64,000 nt of DNA from Trichoplax adhaerens. Its lineage: Eukaryota > Placozoa > Uniplacotomia > Trichoplacea > Trichoplacidae. Position numbers and translations under genes: made by a program. Below the pieces are notes generated by a model. That model was not told the origin of the DNA, did not search any database, and was given only the letters and a program-made list of their open reading frames with translations. Shown piece after piece: positions 49,501 through 61,500 of the stretch (positions are counted from its first letter, which is position 1; each line of letters starts with the position of its first letter). Location of the stretch: assembly GCF_000150275.1 (NCBI RefSeq), contig NW_002060943.1, positions 5,855,950 to 5,919,949 on the forward strand, read 5' to 3'.

Positions 49501-52500
49501 CAATTAATTGATCGATCAAGCAATAAAGTTAGCGATAGTAATACAGCTTATAGTATAATCTACAATTTCTATGAACTTACCCTCAGAATCCTGCAAGGAA
49601 GTAAGTACTTTATCTTCGATATCACGCAGTTTTACTTTGTCGCTTGCAATACTCTCTAATAGGTTTTGACGCTGTATTTCAAGCTGCGGCTTTTCCTGCA
49701 GAATAGAATTGAAAGCACTCAAAATCAGTAACTTTATTACATTGTAATTCCTACGTAACACATTCTTGTTACTAGGAGTCATTAACAACTTGGATACACC
49801 ATCATCATTGCATCTCATTTAAAAGCAAAAAGCATAATATTAATATGTAAGTGTACATTATAATTTCTATATAACGCATTACTACAAATTATTAACAACT
49901 TGGTTATATCATCATCATTGTATTGCATTTAAATTCAAGAAATATAAAAACGAAATATTTAATGTTATTGTAGGAATATTTAAATAGTAATACGATTGAA
50001 CCTTTTGAACTACAATCGATAGCAGTTGATCTCTTAATCCATCAAAAGTTGTTGAAAAGTTGACTACCGTCACTTTAGCACAAGTCTCGGGTAAATAAAT
50101 AGGATTAGCCAATTGTGTTGTCAAATAAAGCCTAAGATATTTTGACAAGTGCCGTTTAGAAGAAACATTGATCCATTTTAACCATTATTAAGAAACAATT
50201 CATCTAACCTAAAATTAGAGTTATACGCCAACTCTGTATCTCCAATTTGGATAACAGCCTGCCCACCCCTATTTTCTAAATGCTTCAGCAAAATAGGACG
50301 AAGAGAGGGATCCAAGGTGTCATCAATGCCCTAAAGGAACATAATTAGAGTAATCGTATTTTCAACTATTTGAGGGCCAGAATGACAACAATGTTGAAAT
50401 CATTAGTACAAATATTCTGCACCTCCAAGAGTACGGGTTCCCCAACTCGAATAGCATTTTCTAAAGTTCTCATGTAATTTACGTCCGTAGATTTAACTAA
50501 TTTTAATCGTTCACCTTCCATCCTTCGAATCCAACTAAAGAAACAGGTTAATTATAAGTAATGACTCCATAAAATTACAATATCAGCTCCAGGAGATTAT
50601 CCAACATATGTATCCTTGCAATAAAATATATCTGCTATTTAAAGATACCAAGAAATATCTTACAGTCTTGCTTGGCCTTGTGGATCAATCATAAGTGGCC
50701 ATTTATAACAATTCATAACTATAACAGCATTTTGACGTGAATGATCATTCTTCGGCAATCCAAGAGCATGCCAACCTTGCATCTTTCAAAATCATGGGGA
50801 ACAAATGAACATTAAAGGAAAAGTAAATTTCAAGCTATGAAGCATAAAATGTAAACAGCAACCCCAAATTTTCTTACATCCAGATTAGATGACAGATGTG
50901 ATATGAAGGAATAGTTTTTTGCGATGGGAATTTCTTCTTGGCTACATTTCCCAACCCAATCTGAGATTAATTGCTTTCGGTAATCTACTGTAAAAGCCCC
51001 TGCATAAGTAGAGTAGGCAGCGGAGAGAAGGGAATCACCAACAATGGTTTCTAGATGTATATCTAATTCATCAATTGCGTCAGACCAGCGATCCTAATGA
51101 GCAAAAGGCATAAAAGGTTGATTTAATATTGGATGCCTTTGTAAGTTTAACGAATCTATATATATTAAAATAATTTGCCCGTGCGTGCGTGTACTTTTCA
51201 GTACATAATAAATATCAAGTAAAAAATACACGCATAGACCAGACTATAACGAACCATGGGCTCGTAGTAGTGAAGATAGTTTTAAAAGAGTAATAATAAT
51301 ATAATCACAGTTTCAATTACAGATATAACACTATCAATGTCCATTAAAAGCAAAAAAATTGTAAACCTTTTCTCCAGATAATGACTTTGTTAGCAATGTC
51401 GCTCTATATTGCCTTAACGTAGACAGTTCCTTATGTTGCCATAAATATTCATGATCAGCTACACTTTTCTTATAACGTTTTTGCAGATCTTTCAAGTGCT
51501 TTTCTATTTCTCGCAATTTCTGCTGTTTACGATCTAGATTGTCCCTAGCTAGCTCTAGTTCATTTTTAAGTGTTTCATAACGATTCATCTTCGGCTTTAC
51601 AATCTGTAGATGACATAGATCCATTCTTGTAATTAGCAGAATAAAGGCAGCTGTAACGGGTAATATCGGATGCTAAAGTATCACTGCAATTAAATACGAA
51701 CTTTATAAACTTCTGCATAATGTTGTACTGCTAAAACCCACTGGCACATTGATTTACAAGCCACAGATACTTGACCAACTTTTTCCGGAGTAAAGTCGGC
51801 TTGACTAGTGTACTTATGTAATCTTGCTAAATTCTGAAAGATGAACATAGTTTTAAAGAGGAATTAAAATAACATCCAATGATTAAAACCAACTAACGCA
51901 TCAATCAAATTTAGCTTTAGTAGCGTGAATGACTTTTAAAATAACAGCAAATATTTTACCCTATCCGACAAGCTAGATTTATCAAATGTGATCAGTTTAA
52001 CAAGAAAAGTAGTATCCGTTAAAAGCTGCTTAGCGGTAACCCAATCGGCCTTCTCCTGGAGAAGTGTACACACAGCAGCCATTACAGTCATAACCAAATC
52101 TGGAGGGTTAGTATAAACCCGAATTTCAGCAATATCGGATTTATCTAATGCATTCAAAGCAGAATTAGCAGCATCCAATGCTGGTAGAGCTTTGTTTAAA
52201 TCCAATTCCGCATCCTAGATATAATTAATCAGATCAGATCCAATCAACCCATAAACAATTAGACTTGGCTCACCAATGCAAACCTGATCTCTCACTGATA
52301 TAATCTGAGCAATTTGATACCTTAGTAATCTGTTCTACTTCACGAGCTTCTTGTGCTGTTAAAGCTTCTTCCGTTTCTATCAAGGTCTTCATTTTCTCTA
52401 CTTCTGTTTCTTCATTTTTTAATTCAGTCATCAATTTCTCATTTTCCTATTATATGGAGACTAACAGTTTAATCATATACCAATAATTATGAATTCCTTT

Positions 52501-55500
52501 TCTAAAAATTGATGGAATAGACACTCAAATTACCTGAGCTTTTAATTCGATTAACGGACCAAGTTTAACCAGTTCGTCTTTAATACTGATAACAAATGTT
52601 TCAGCTTGTTGTAACTTACTTAGACCACTTTTTAACCTCTCCCTAAAGTTGTATTTTATTGAGAATTAGAGACTTGGTTTACAAATCAACCAATCTAGAG
52701 GGATGTTTAACGCAGTAGACAAATAAAGTAACATAGCGTACTTATTTCTAGCAATCTTTTGCTGCTGATCACTCAACATTTTAGCAAATAAATGCATTGA
52801 ATCTAAATAATTAGTTGGTGTTAAGTAGTAATGTCGTTTAATTTCATCAGCCATCTTTGTTGCCATTTCTTTTGAGCTCATGAAGAAAGCGACACAAGCA
52901 TCAGCCAAGCTAATACAGTAATTCTAAATTGATCAAACAAGATAATAAGTAATAAAAAATAAAAGCCAGGTAACACAGTTTTAATAAGTATACGATTTGG
53001 TGAGGTTAAAATTGATTAATGCCTTCTTTCTCTATACCAACCTGTAAATTGGTCAATTTATTACTCTTGCTTTTCGCATTATCTTTACTTTTGGGTAATG
53101 GGATATCTAGGTTATATAAGTACTTTGTAGCCACTGAATGTAAGGCATTTGCCGGCCATTCATCGTACCAGTCAATTGTGCAACAGTTGACTAAAGCTGA
53201 GTAAGTTCGGCATCGCTTGCGAAATTGTTTACCAGTTGGACTAGTACAAAAGGCAATATGTAGATTTTCCTGCACTCTCTATTAATTAAAGAGATAGAAA
53301 ATATACCATTTATAACCCGTAATTGTCATAAAGTGGAATACACTGTTAATAGGTTCGCTGGACTTTAAAGAACGCATGGTAATAGCAATTCTGTCCATTT
53401 CATCGCGGTCAAACAGTTCCGGTATATTGCCACTGTCTAGGATGCAATTGATATCATCTAACATCACGTCCTAAAATGTTAAGCATACCCAATTTAACTT
53501 ATAATTATAATGACAGACTGATAGTTGTAATATTATAAACGAATAACTTTCCATCTATATTAATGGAGCAATGCTTACTACTCAAATGGATTTAGGAATC
53601 GTATAGTACTATCATACATTGACTAAGTTATATAACCTAAATTGCTCCCTCAATATCCGTCATCTCTACATTACCCATGTTACATTCACTACATGTAGTA
53701 CTGAAGATCATTTACTTATAATCAATAAATCAATCAGGAAAGCAATAGTAAGAACAAATTTTAACTGGTATTATGTAGCATTGAAATGAAATTATACCTT
53801 AACGATATGTTCATCTTTCAAAATAAAAACACATTTAACGCCATCTACCCCTGCTCGTAAAAATAGGCTGCGGAGATCTTCGTGAAATTCTGTCATTCCG
53901 TATCCTCTAATGACATTAAGATAATGTATCTGGCACTGTGCAATGTAGGCTGCAAGTTCAGCCACTACTTGTTTTCCTGTGCCACCGATTCCAACCTAGT
54001 CAAGATAGAAGATCAACTAGTATCTCGTTCAAAAATAATATTGCTATGATGATGAGGAATGAAAAATAATCTTATTACCAGAAGCATATTCCCTCCAGGT
54101 TGCCTAAACACTCGAGCAGCACGCACAATATGTTGAATACACTCGTTAAAAAATATAATTTGATTTTCCTAAACCATGATTAGTGACAAGAGAAAAGTTT
54201 AGCAATAAATTCAACTTATTATACTTGATAAAAACTACATTTTGATTTTCTATACAATTCGTTGTGACAAGAAAAAGTTTAGCACCAATTCTCTAGTACT
54301 TATTACACTCGTTAAAAGCTAGTTTGATTTTCTGAAACCATTATTAGTAACAAGAGAAAAGTTTAACGATAAATTCTACTAATTGCACTCTTTATAAGCT
54401 ATAGTTTGATTTTCCTATTCGATTACTAGAGCAAGAGAAAAGTTTAGTAACAAATTCTACTTGTTATATTATAAATTATGATTTGATTTTCCTAAATAGC
54501 GCTTAATGATAAGAGAATGGTATAGCAATAAATTCCACTATTTTATTCGTTAAAAGCTATGATTTGATTTTCCTAGGTGATTATTGGTGAGAAAAGAAAA
54601 GTTTAGTAATAAATCCTACTGTATTTGTTACACTCGTTAATTAAAAACTATAGTTTGATTTTCCCAAACAATTATTAGCAATAACGGAAAAGTTTAGCAA
54701 TAGAATTCTACGTGTTATACTCGTTATTAACTGTAGTTTCACTTTTCTACACAATTATAGGTGACAAAAGAATAGTTTAGCAAAATACTAAAATTTAAAC
54801 GTAGTGAAATATGGCTACTTGAACTGAATGCTATACTATTTTAATGTCGTAGCATATGCATTGAGTTACATTGTTTTAGCCATTACTCTAATTCACCTTT
54901 CCGGTAGAATTTTTGTATCGATTGTTAAAGTCCACCAGAATATCAGTCAACGACCGAAAATCGCTCACTGGTTTATAAACTCTGTCTAATGAATGAGACT
55001 TTTCATCGCTGAAATCACAAAATACAAGCGTGTTCCTTTGTAATTGATTCCCTTCAACACTGGCCTAGAAGAACAGACGAATATCGGTTTAAGTAGTACA
55101 CCTAATCGACTTTGCAAGTCTTTAAAATATCAGTAGGATATATTTACAAGCTCACGATAAACGAAACTGTAATCGTTTATAACTGTAGACGCCATCTACA
55201 GTAAATAAAATGATCAAACGATGATGCAATTGTTATGGTAAAAATCAAACGATGATGCAATTGTAATGGTAAAAATCCTAGCAAGTACCTTGAAATAATC
55301 ATGTAAACTGTTTGAAACAATTTTATAAAATTGCTTCCGGTCGTCTTGATCCACTAAGCGATCATAGAACACACGACTGACTTCATGAATGAGTAAATCG
55401 ATATAATTTTGCTTTGTTACGATCGATAAAGGATCGGCTTGAGTAAGTCCTTGAATAACCTATTGCAAAAACATCAATTTATTCTTCGAGGAATAAAATA

Positions 55501-58500
55501 CATCCATGAAACAGTACCGTGTATAAAATTGGTGTGAATTTTACTCATTACCAGCTACACTACCCACAAATATAGTAACCAGCAATATCAAGTTTGTGCA
55601 GTACCTGAGCAAGATTTCTAACATTGAAGGTATAGTGTGGCTTTGATGGAGTAGGAAGCATCACTTTGTCAATTTTACGATAAATAGCAATGGCTGATGA
55701 GACAAGTGGTGCCATACAATCTCTCACTTCCGCAGTAAACTCATTTTTAGTTAAAAATTGTCCTAACTGAGACTGGAAAATATGCCGTAATGACTTATCG
55801 GAAGGCTTGGATATACATAATACGCTGAAAAAAACATAATCAGAGTAATTAATCCACTTGTTAGCTTTAAATAGAACACTTTATGTGGCAAATAGTACCA
55901 AAAATGGCGTAAAATTCTCTCATTGAGTTGACTTCGGCTGCCTTCGGGCGGTGCACATGCAGCAACGAATGCGACATCATAGATAGTCTATCATATTTAA
56001 AAGTACCACACGCTGAAATTAATCTATCCTTAATAAGCTTCTTTTATTATAGTATCTAGAAAATTGTTCCTTACCTTCCATGAGTAGCTTTTAACGTCAT
56101 AAAATCCACCACTGTCAATATTTTGACGTAATACTTCCAAGGCGGGCTGAGAATGAAACTGATCTCGTTGCGGTAAATTAATGTCGTCTACGAATATTGT
56201 CATCTATCACGGACAAATTAAACTCGTTAAACTTTTACCATGGCAATATTCTGCACCCTTGGGTGCTTTGCATATTATTATGGTTGATCAACTGTTTTAC
56301 CTTTTTATTACCAGGAGCACCTAAAATATTTTTACCACGTTTTACGAGAACGCTTTGTAATTGCTGTCTAGCTTTGGACGCTGTCGTATTGGCAGCAAAT
56401 TGTATTGCAGCGGAGGCCATTTCTGTGCTATAAAGATCTTTTTCTAGGCATAAAATAAATTAAAAGTGCCCAACAAAGAAATGATGTCTCAATGAGTATC
56501 ACAATTTCGAGTAAACAATGTCTAACATTAAATTCGTATCGATATTAACTTACCTTCGCTTTGAACACCCTTAGATTTACCACCCCAAGGATTATCCCCT
56601 GTGGCTCTGGCCTTATTGAATATTTTTCCTAAAATGGTATCTTTCCCAAAACCTGTTCCGTGTTGTTTCTCTAAGCATTTCAGTGTATCTTTTACTAAAG
56701 CAGATTTACCAATTCCAGACTCCCCTACACATATCAAAATTGGTTAATTTTCTAACTTTAATCTTATATTCAAGTATTACACCATATTATTACGGTACTA
56801 GTCTTTGCTTTACTAACAGCAGAATTAATATGGAAACAAGTTAGACTAGCAGAAACGATCAATAAAGTGCCAAATTTGTCGATTGAAGGATTAATCTGTA
56901 GGCTAGCACAGACAGCTGAACATGTTCTATCACTGTTAAAGCCACGAATAGAAGACTTGTAAATGTGTAAACGATCGATATTGATATTGCTACAGTAATG
57001 TTTGGCAAGTGTAAGAAAAGGTAGATTGTAACTTCTGCCAACACAAGTGAAATTATATTATACAGTTAAAATATGAAGAATTATTTGATTAGCTATTTAA
57101 GTAACGACGTATAACGGTTGCGATGGATTCATCGTGCGCGAAATAGTTACTGCATATGAAGAGTAAAAGTAATTCTAAGGTAATAAATCAAGCGCTTAAC
57201 ATAACATTTTAAAGCAAACTTTGGCCATAAATGAGATTTTTATAAAAGAAATCGAGAAACTATTAATATTAGGTTTTTGGTAATAATTTTCGTGTTTCTT
57301 ACCTGTTACTAGAACATGTCTTCCTTGGCAAAGTAACAGGGCCATAAGAAACGAATATCGAACTGTATCGATGGTAGGTATTAACTTGCGATTGTTTAAA
57401 GCAGGTAAAATTTGAGTATATTTGGATATATTGCTAGAAACATTGTCTAGTATATGCTTTAATCGATCCGAATGATTTGTTTCATCATAACGGTTCACAA
57501 TTTCTTTCGTTGGGGAAATTAATGTATCAAAAGACGTAAAATTACCAGTTTGCATATCAATATAATATGAAAAAATAGAGTGCTTAGAATTTGGAAGTTG
57601 TACTGCTAGCGGCGGCTCAAGATTAAATAGCTCGTGAACAAATGCATTAAATGCAACTCTAGCATTAACAGTACGGTCAATGTCGTAACTTTCTGCGTCA
57701 GGATCATCATCATAATCACATTCGCCTTCAAGCGATCCACCGAAAGCCCAAGTAAAGGCAAAAACGTATATTTTGCCCATTAAAGGTAGAAGCATACCCG
57801 GTTGCCTTTGCAGAAAAGACTGATGTTGTATTTTAGAGAGTAATGTTTTAGCTCGCAATTGAGTGATACTACCGGGGCGAGCAGTTGATAATCGACTATA
57901 GCTGCTGTAATTATTAATAGTATCTAACGATGATACACTCCCAATGGCGGTAGCTTCATCTTCGGCAGAGCTAGAACGGTGGCCAAACCCCCCATGAGTA
58001 TCCAGATACACTAGAAATATTTGGATAATGCTACACAGCGTAGAAATAACGCTTAAAAGTGGTACTTTAAGGTATTGATATTTGGAATAGATATCCAAGA
58101 AAGCAAATCCACGGTCGACAGATGCATCAAATAATTGTAATATTAGATCGCTGGCCATATCTGGAAGCTAAATTTCAAATTAAAATAACATCAATAAATT
58201 CGGATGGAATCTCAGAACGTACTACCTTCATAAGAGAAGATAAGTAAATACAAAATGATTCAGTTAACTTATGCCATAATGACATACAGCCTTGGGAACT
58301 GTTCCTATCCAATGCCGCACATAAGGTCTCCATCCTAGCTCCTTAGGGTCCATATAAACCATACCGCATCGGCTGACTGTAGCCGGAGAAGCCTGTTTTA
58401 AATCGCTTGCTTCAAATAACAGTCTCATTCCATCACCTAATAGAATAGTAGATATTATATTGAACGCTAAACTTATTAAATGCATTAAAATCGAACTAAA

Positions 58501-61500
58501 ATCGTTTCTTTCTCATGCCATCATCCAATTAAAAAGTTGATAATTAATGCATGCAATATCAAATCTAACTAAAATCGTTTCTTTATCATTCCATCACCTA
58601 ATTGAATAGTAGCTATTGCATGCAATATCAAATTTTAATGCATTAAAATTTAACTGAAAATCGTTTTATGTAGAAATCACATGAAACAACAAACTTAATT
58701 ATTGTATTGAAATCTGACTAAAAATCGTTCCTTTCATACTTAGTCCAATTCTTTCTCCATTTGCCAAGCATAACATTTTCGTATCATCCAAAACTGTGTT
58801 AAGATTTTCAATCCATAAAGGATCTACAGGACCATCTAATACAATCCATCGCCACATTTTAAATTCTATCGGTTCAACATTTGCCTCGACTTCAACTTGC
58901 TCATTTTCTTCAATAATAGGCTGTTCATCATTTTCTGTCTCTTCTTCTTCTTCTTGCGATGAATTAGTCTGATCTAAATGTACAAAAATACATGGCAGTT
59001 TCGTCAATTAATTGCAGTTGTTAATATTACCATTCGATATTTTATGTATGCCATGCTTGACAAGTATTACTTTCTACATCATCTTCAGCTGTAGTGTCTG
59101 GTTCATCATGTGGAGAATTCATCCTTGTTATCACACCTGGTGATATTCCATAAATGACTGGATCCGCAGGAGCTGCTTCTTTTGCATATCGGCGAGTAAT
59201 GTGAGCTAAAATGCCATCAGTCCATTCCATAGTGTTATCATCAATTGCACCATACAATTCGCCAAGGCTAACGCATTTCGGATTTAGACGCGTTATTTGA
59301 ACATTAGGTCGCCTACCAAAAGTACCCTAAAATAATTTTAAAAAATAATGACCGTCTAGAAAAATCTTCGAATGTTATAACCTCCCTAATAATTATATAT
59401 ATATATATATATATTGGATATTATAGGTTGCAACAAAATACAGGTAATGAATAAATCATTGACATGTCCGGATACTAAAATTAGCACTTGTAACCTATTT
59501 GTAGTGTACAAAAACTTAGTAATATGAGCTTAGTATAATTATACGTTAAAAAGTTTATCACTACATTATAACATATTAAGCTTGCAAAACATACCCCCTC
59601 GATCTCTGCCGCAACTTCTTCGTCATCAATTTTGCCATTCTCTTCTAGATAGCGACGAATGATAGGAAGATAAAATAACGCCTTCGCTAATATAGTATAC
59701 GCTACCGATTTGCCACCGCCAGTAGGTCCAATAATCATGACACCATGGCGTACTAAAAGTGTTTCATACAACTGCGATATTTTTCTTATTTGGCCTATGT
59801 CTTGAACTAGAAAATCTTCCCTCATAGCAACACATATGCCATACTAAAATAGATTATAACCAAGAATTTCAAGGCACTTTTTTTAATATCCCGTAGCGTT
59901 AAAGGGCAAAAGTTGTTATCGCAGTACTTCGAATTTAAAATCATCAGATTCTATAGATTAAATTTTTACTTGGTTATTACCTGTAAAGCGCGATCTGTCA
60001 ACGTAATAGACCTAATATTAGGAAAGACATCATCCATGATCCTTTCAAAGATGACAATGTCATCAACTATAAATTTAGGAAGATTGGCATTTTGAATGGC
60101 TTGAGCAAGAATTTCTAATTCATGTTGCTTCCGAGATATATTTTCTTCGTGCCTGTTGAATCAAGAAAATTATACGATTGGTTTATCTTATTCGTCCCTC
60201 GTATAGACCATCTTCAATATGCATTCTTCCAAGCGTACAACTTAAAATTTCTTAAACGAGTTTATGCGATACTATATTAACTTTATAAAATTTTTAATTC
60301 TTTGACATTACTTGCAGCTTCTCTTCAGCTGTGCAGCAGTAACTAAAACAGACTTTATAGCTCTTAACCCGAAATCATAATGATCCTATTAAAAATCAAA
60401 ACCACAATTTAACCACAACTGTTTGCACAATTTAAATAAAAAGGAGAGCTAACATTTTATTCTTTCCTTACGCTATCTTCAATTTTACCTGTTGTGATAA
60501 TTGCTTGCTGGCTAGTTGGTATAAATTAACTATTTTATACGATAATGCTGCGGCCTCCGTAAAGCCACCAGCAAATAGTATAATTTCTGCGATCATAGCA
60601 TAATCAGGTATCATCATCGCTACAGGACGAAATAGAGACTTGACATTGTCTGGCAATTCAACCCTCCCCGCGTAGCTAAAAATCAGAATCATTTTTAACT
60701 TACAAACATCTTATTCCTTCTAACTTTAAGATAGCGAATTTATCTTAATCATTTCATTAATATAATATCACTAATTGCTATACAAACCCTGGATTCATAG
60801 TTATGAATACGCCACAAGATTTTATAAGTTTGATGTCATACCCTTCAAAAACGAATCTGTAGAAAATGAATAATAGAATATCTATAAATTACTTCTTCGA
60901 CAAAGTTGCTATATATATTTACAGTAGTCAAGACCTTACTTGATTATATAATGTGAAATTAATGATCTATCTATTTCCTTCCGTAAGGTACTGTACTAAC
61001 CTAGTAGCCATTCTATCTTTAGCCGATTTAATGGTGTGCATTTGCTGCGCTACAACAGATAATACTTCCACGTCGATTCTATTAAATTCATCAAAGCAGC
61101 ACCAAGAACCTGACTGCGCTAATCCGGATAAAAATTTTCCGATGACCTGTATAAATATCGATATCTTAATCTTTTTTTAAAAATTAGATATACTAGATGG
61201 ACATATTGTGTCTTTTATGCACATATCCCATTGTAGTTATAGAATTATTTCATGGGGTGTGCTTAGAATTAAACTAGGTAATATGAAATTATACACATGG
61301 TCTATCGGCTTATATTACGTCTATACATACTTTAAAATCAACACCTTCGGAGCAGTTGAACGCAACACAGTACTTTCCCATTGCCTAAGTATATCAGGAA
61401 ATTGATTAAATTATTCGCAAATACCTTACTAAATAAGTTAACATAATCAAAGAATCAGAATAACAGAATGCGATTAATTATAATAACATTATGCTCTTAT

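Larger units (their letters stand above)
58288..60152 (-). other. Dynein AAA2
   Basis: Exons 59981..60152, 59595..59843 ([20 protein letters not shown]), about 59095..59326 ([20 protein letters not shown]), 58740..58973 and 58288..58436 ([20 protein letters not shown]). Exon 58740..58973 carries an acidic insertion ([11 protein letters not shown] ... [13 protein letters not shown]) directly before the conserved [19 protein letters not shown] Walker B segment. The donor at 58287 (GCT then GTATGT) keeps frame into the next exon at 58167. Confidence 0.85.

Noticed and set aside
58260-58300. Apparent frameshift in dynein after RHWIG
   Set aside because: Resolved by a donor GCT-GTATGT at 58287, which joins in phase to the exon starting at 58167 ([13 protein letters not shown]), a normal dynein order.
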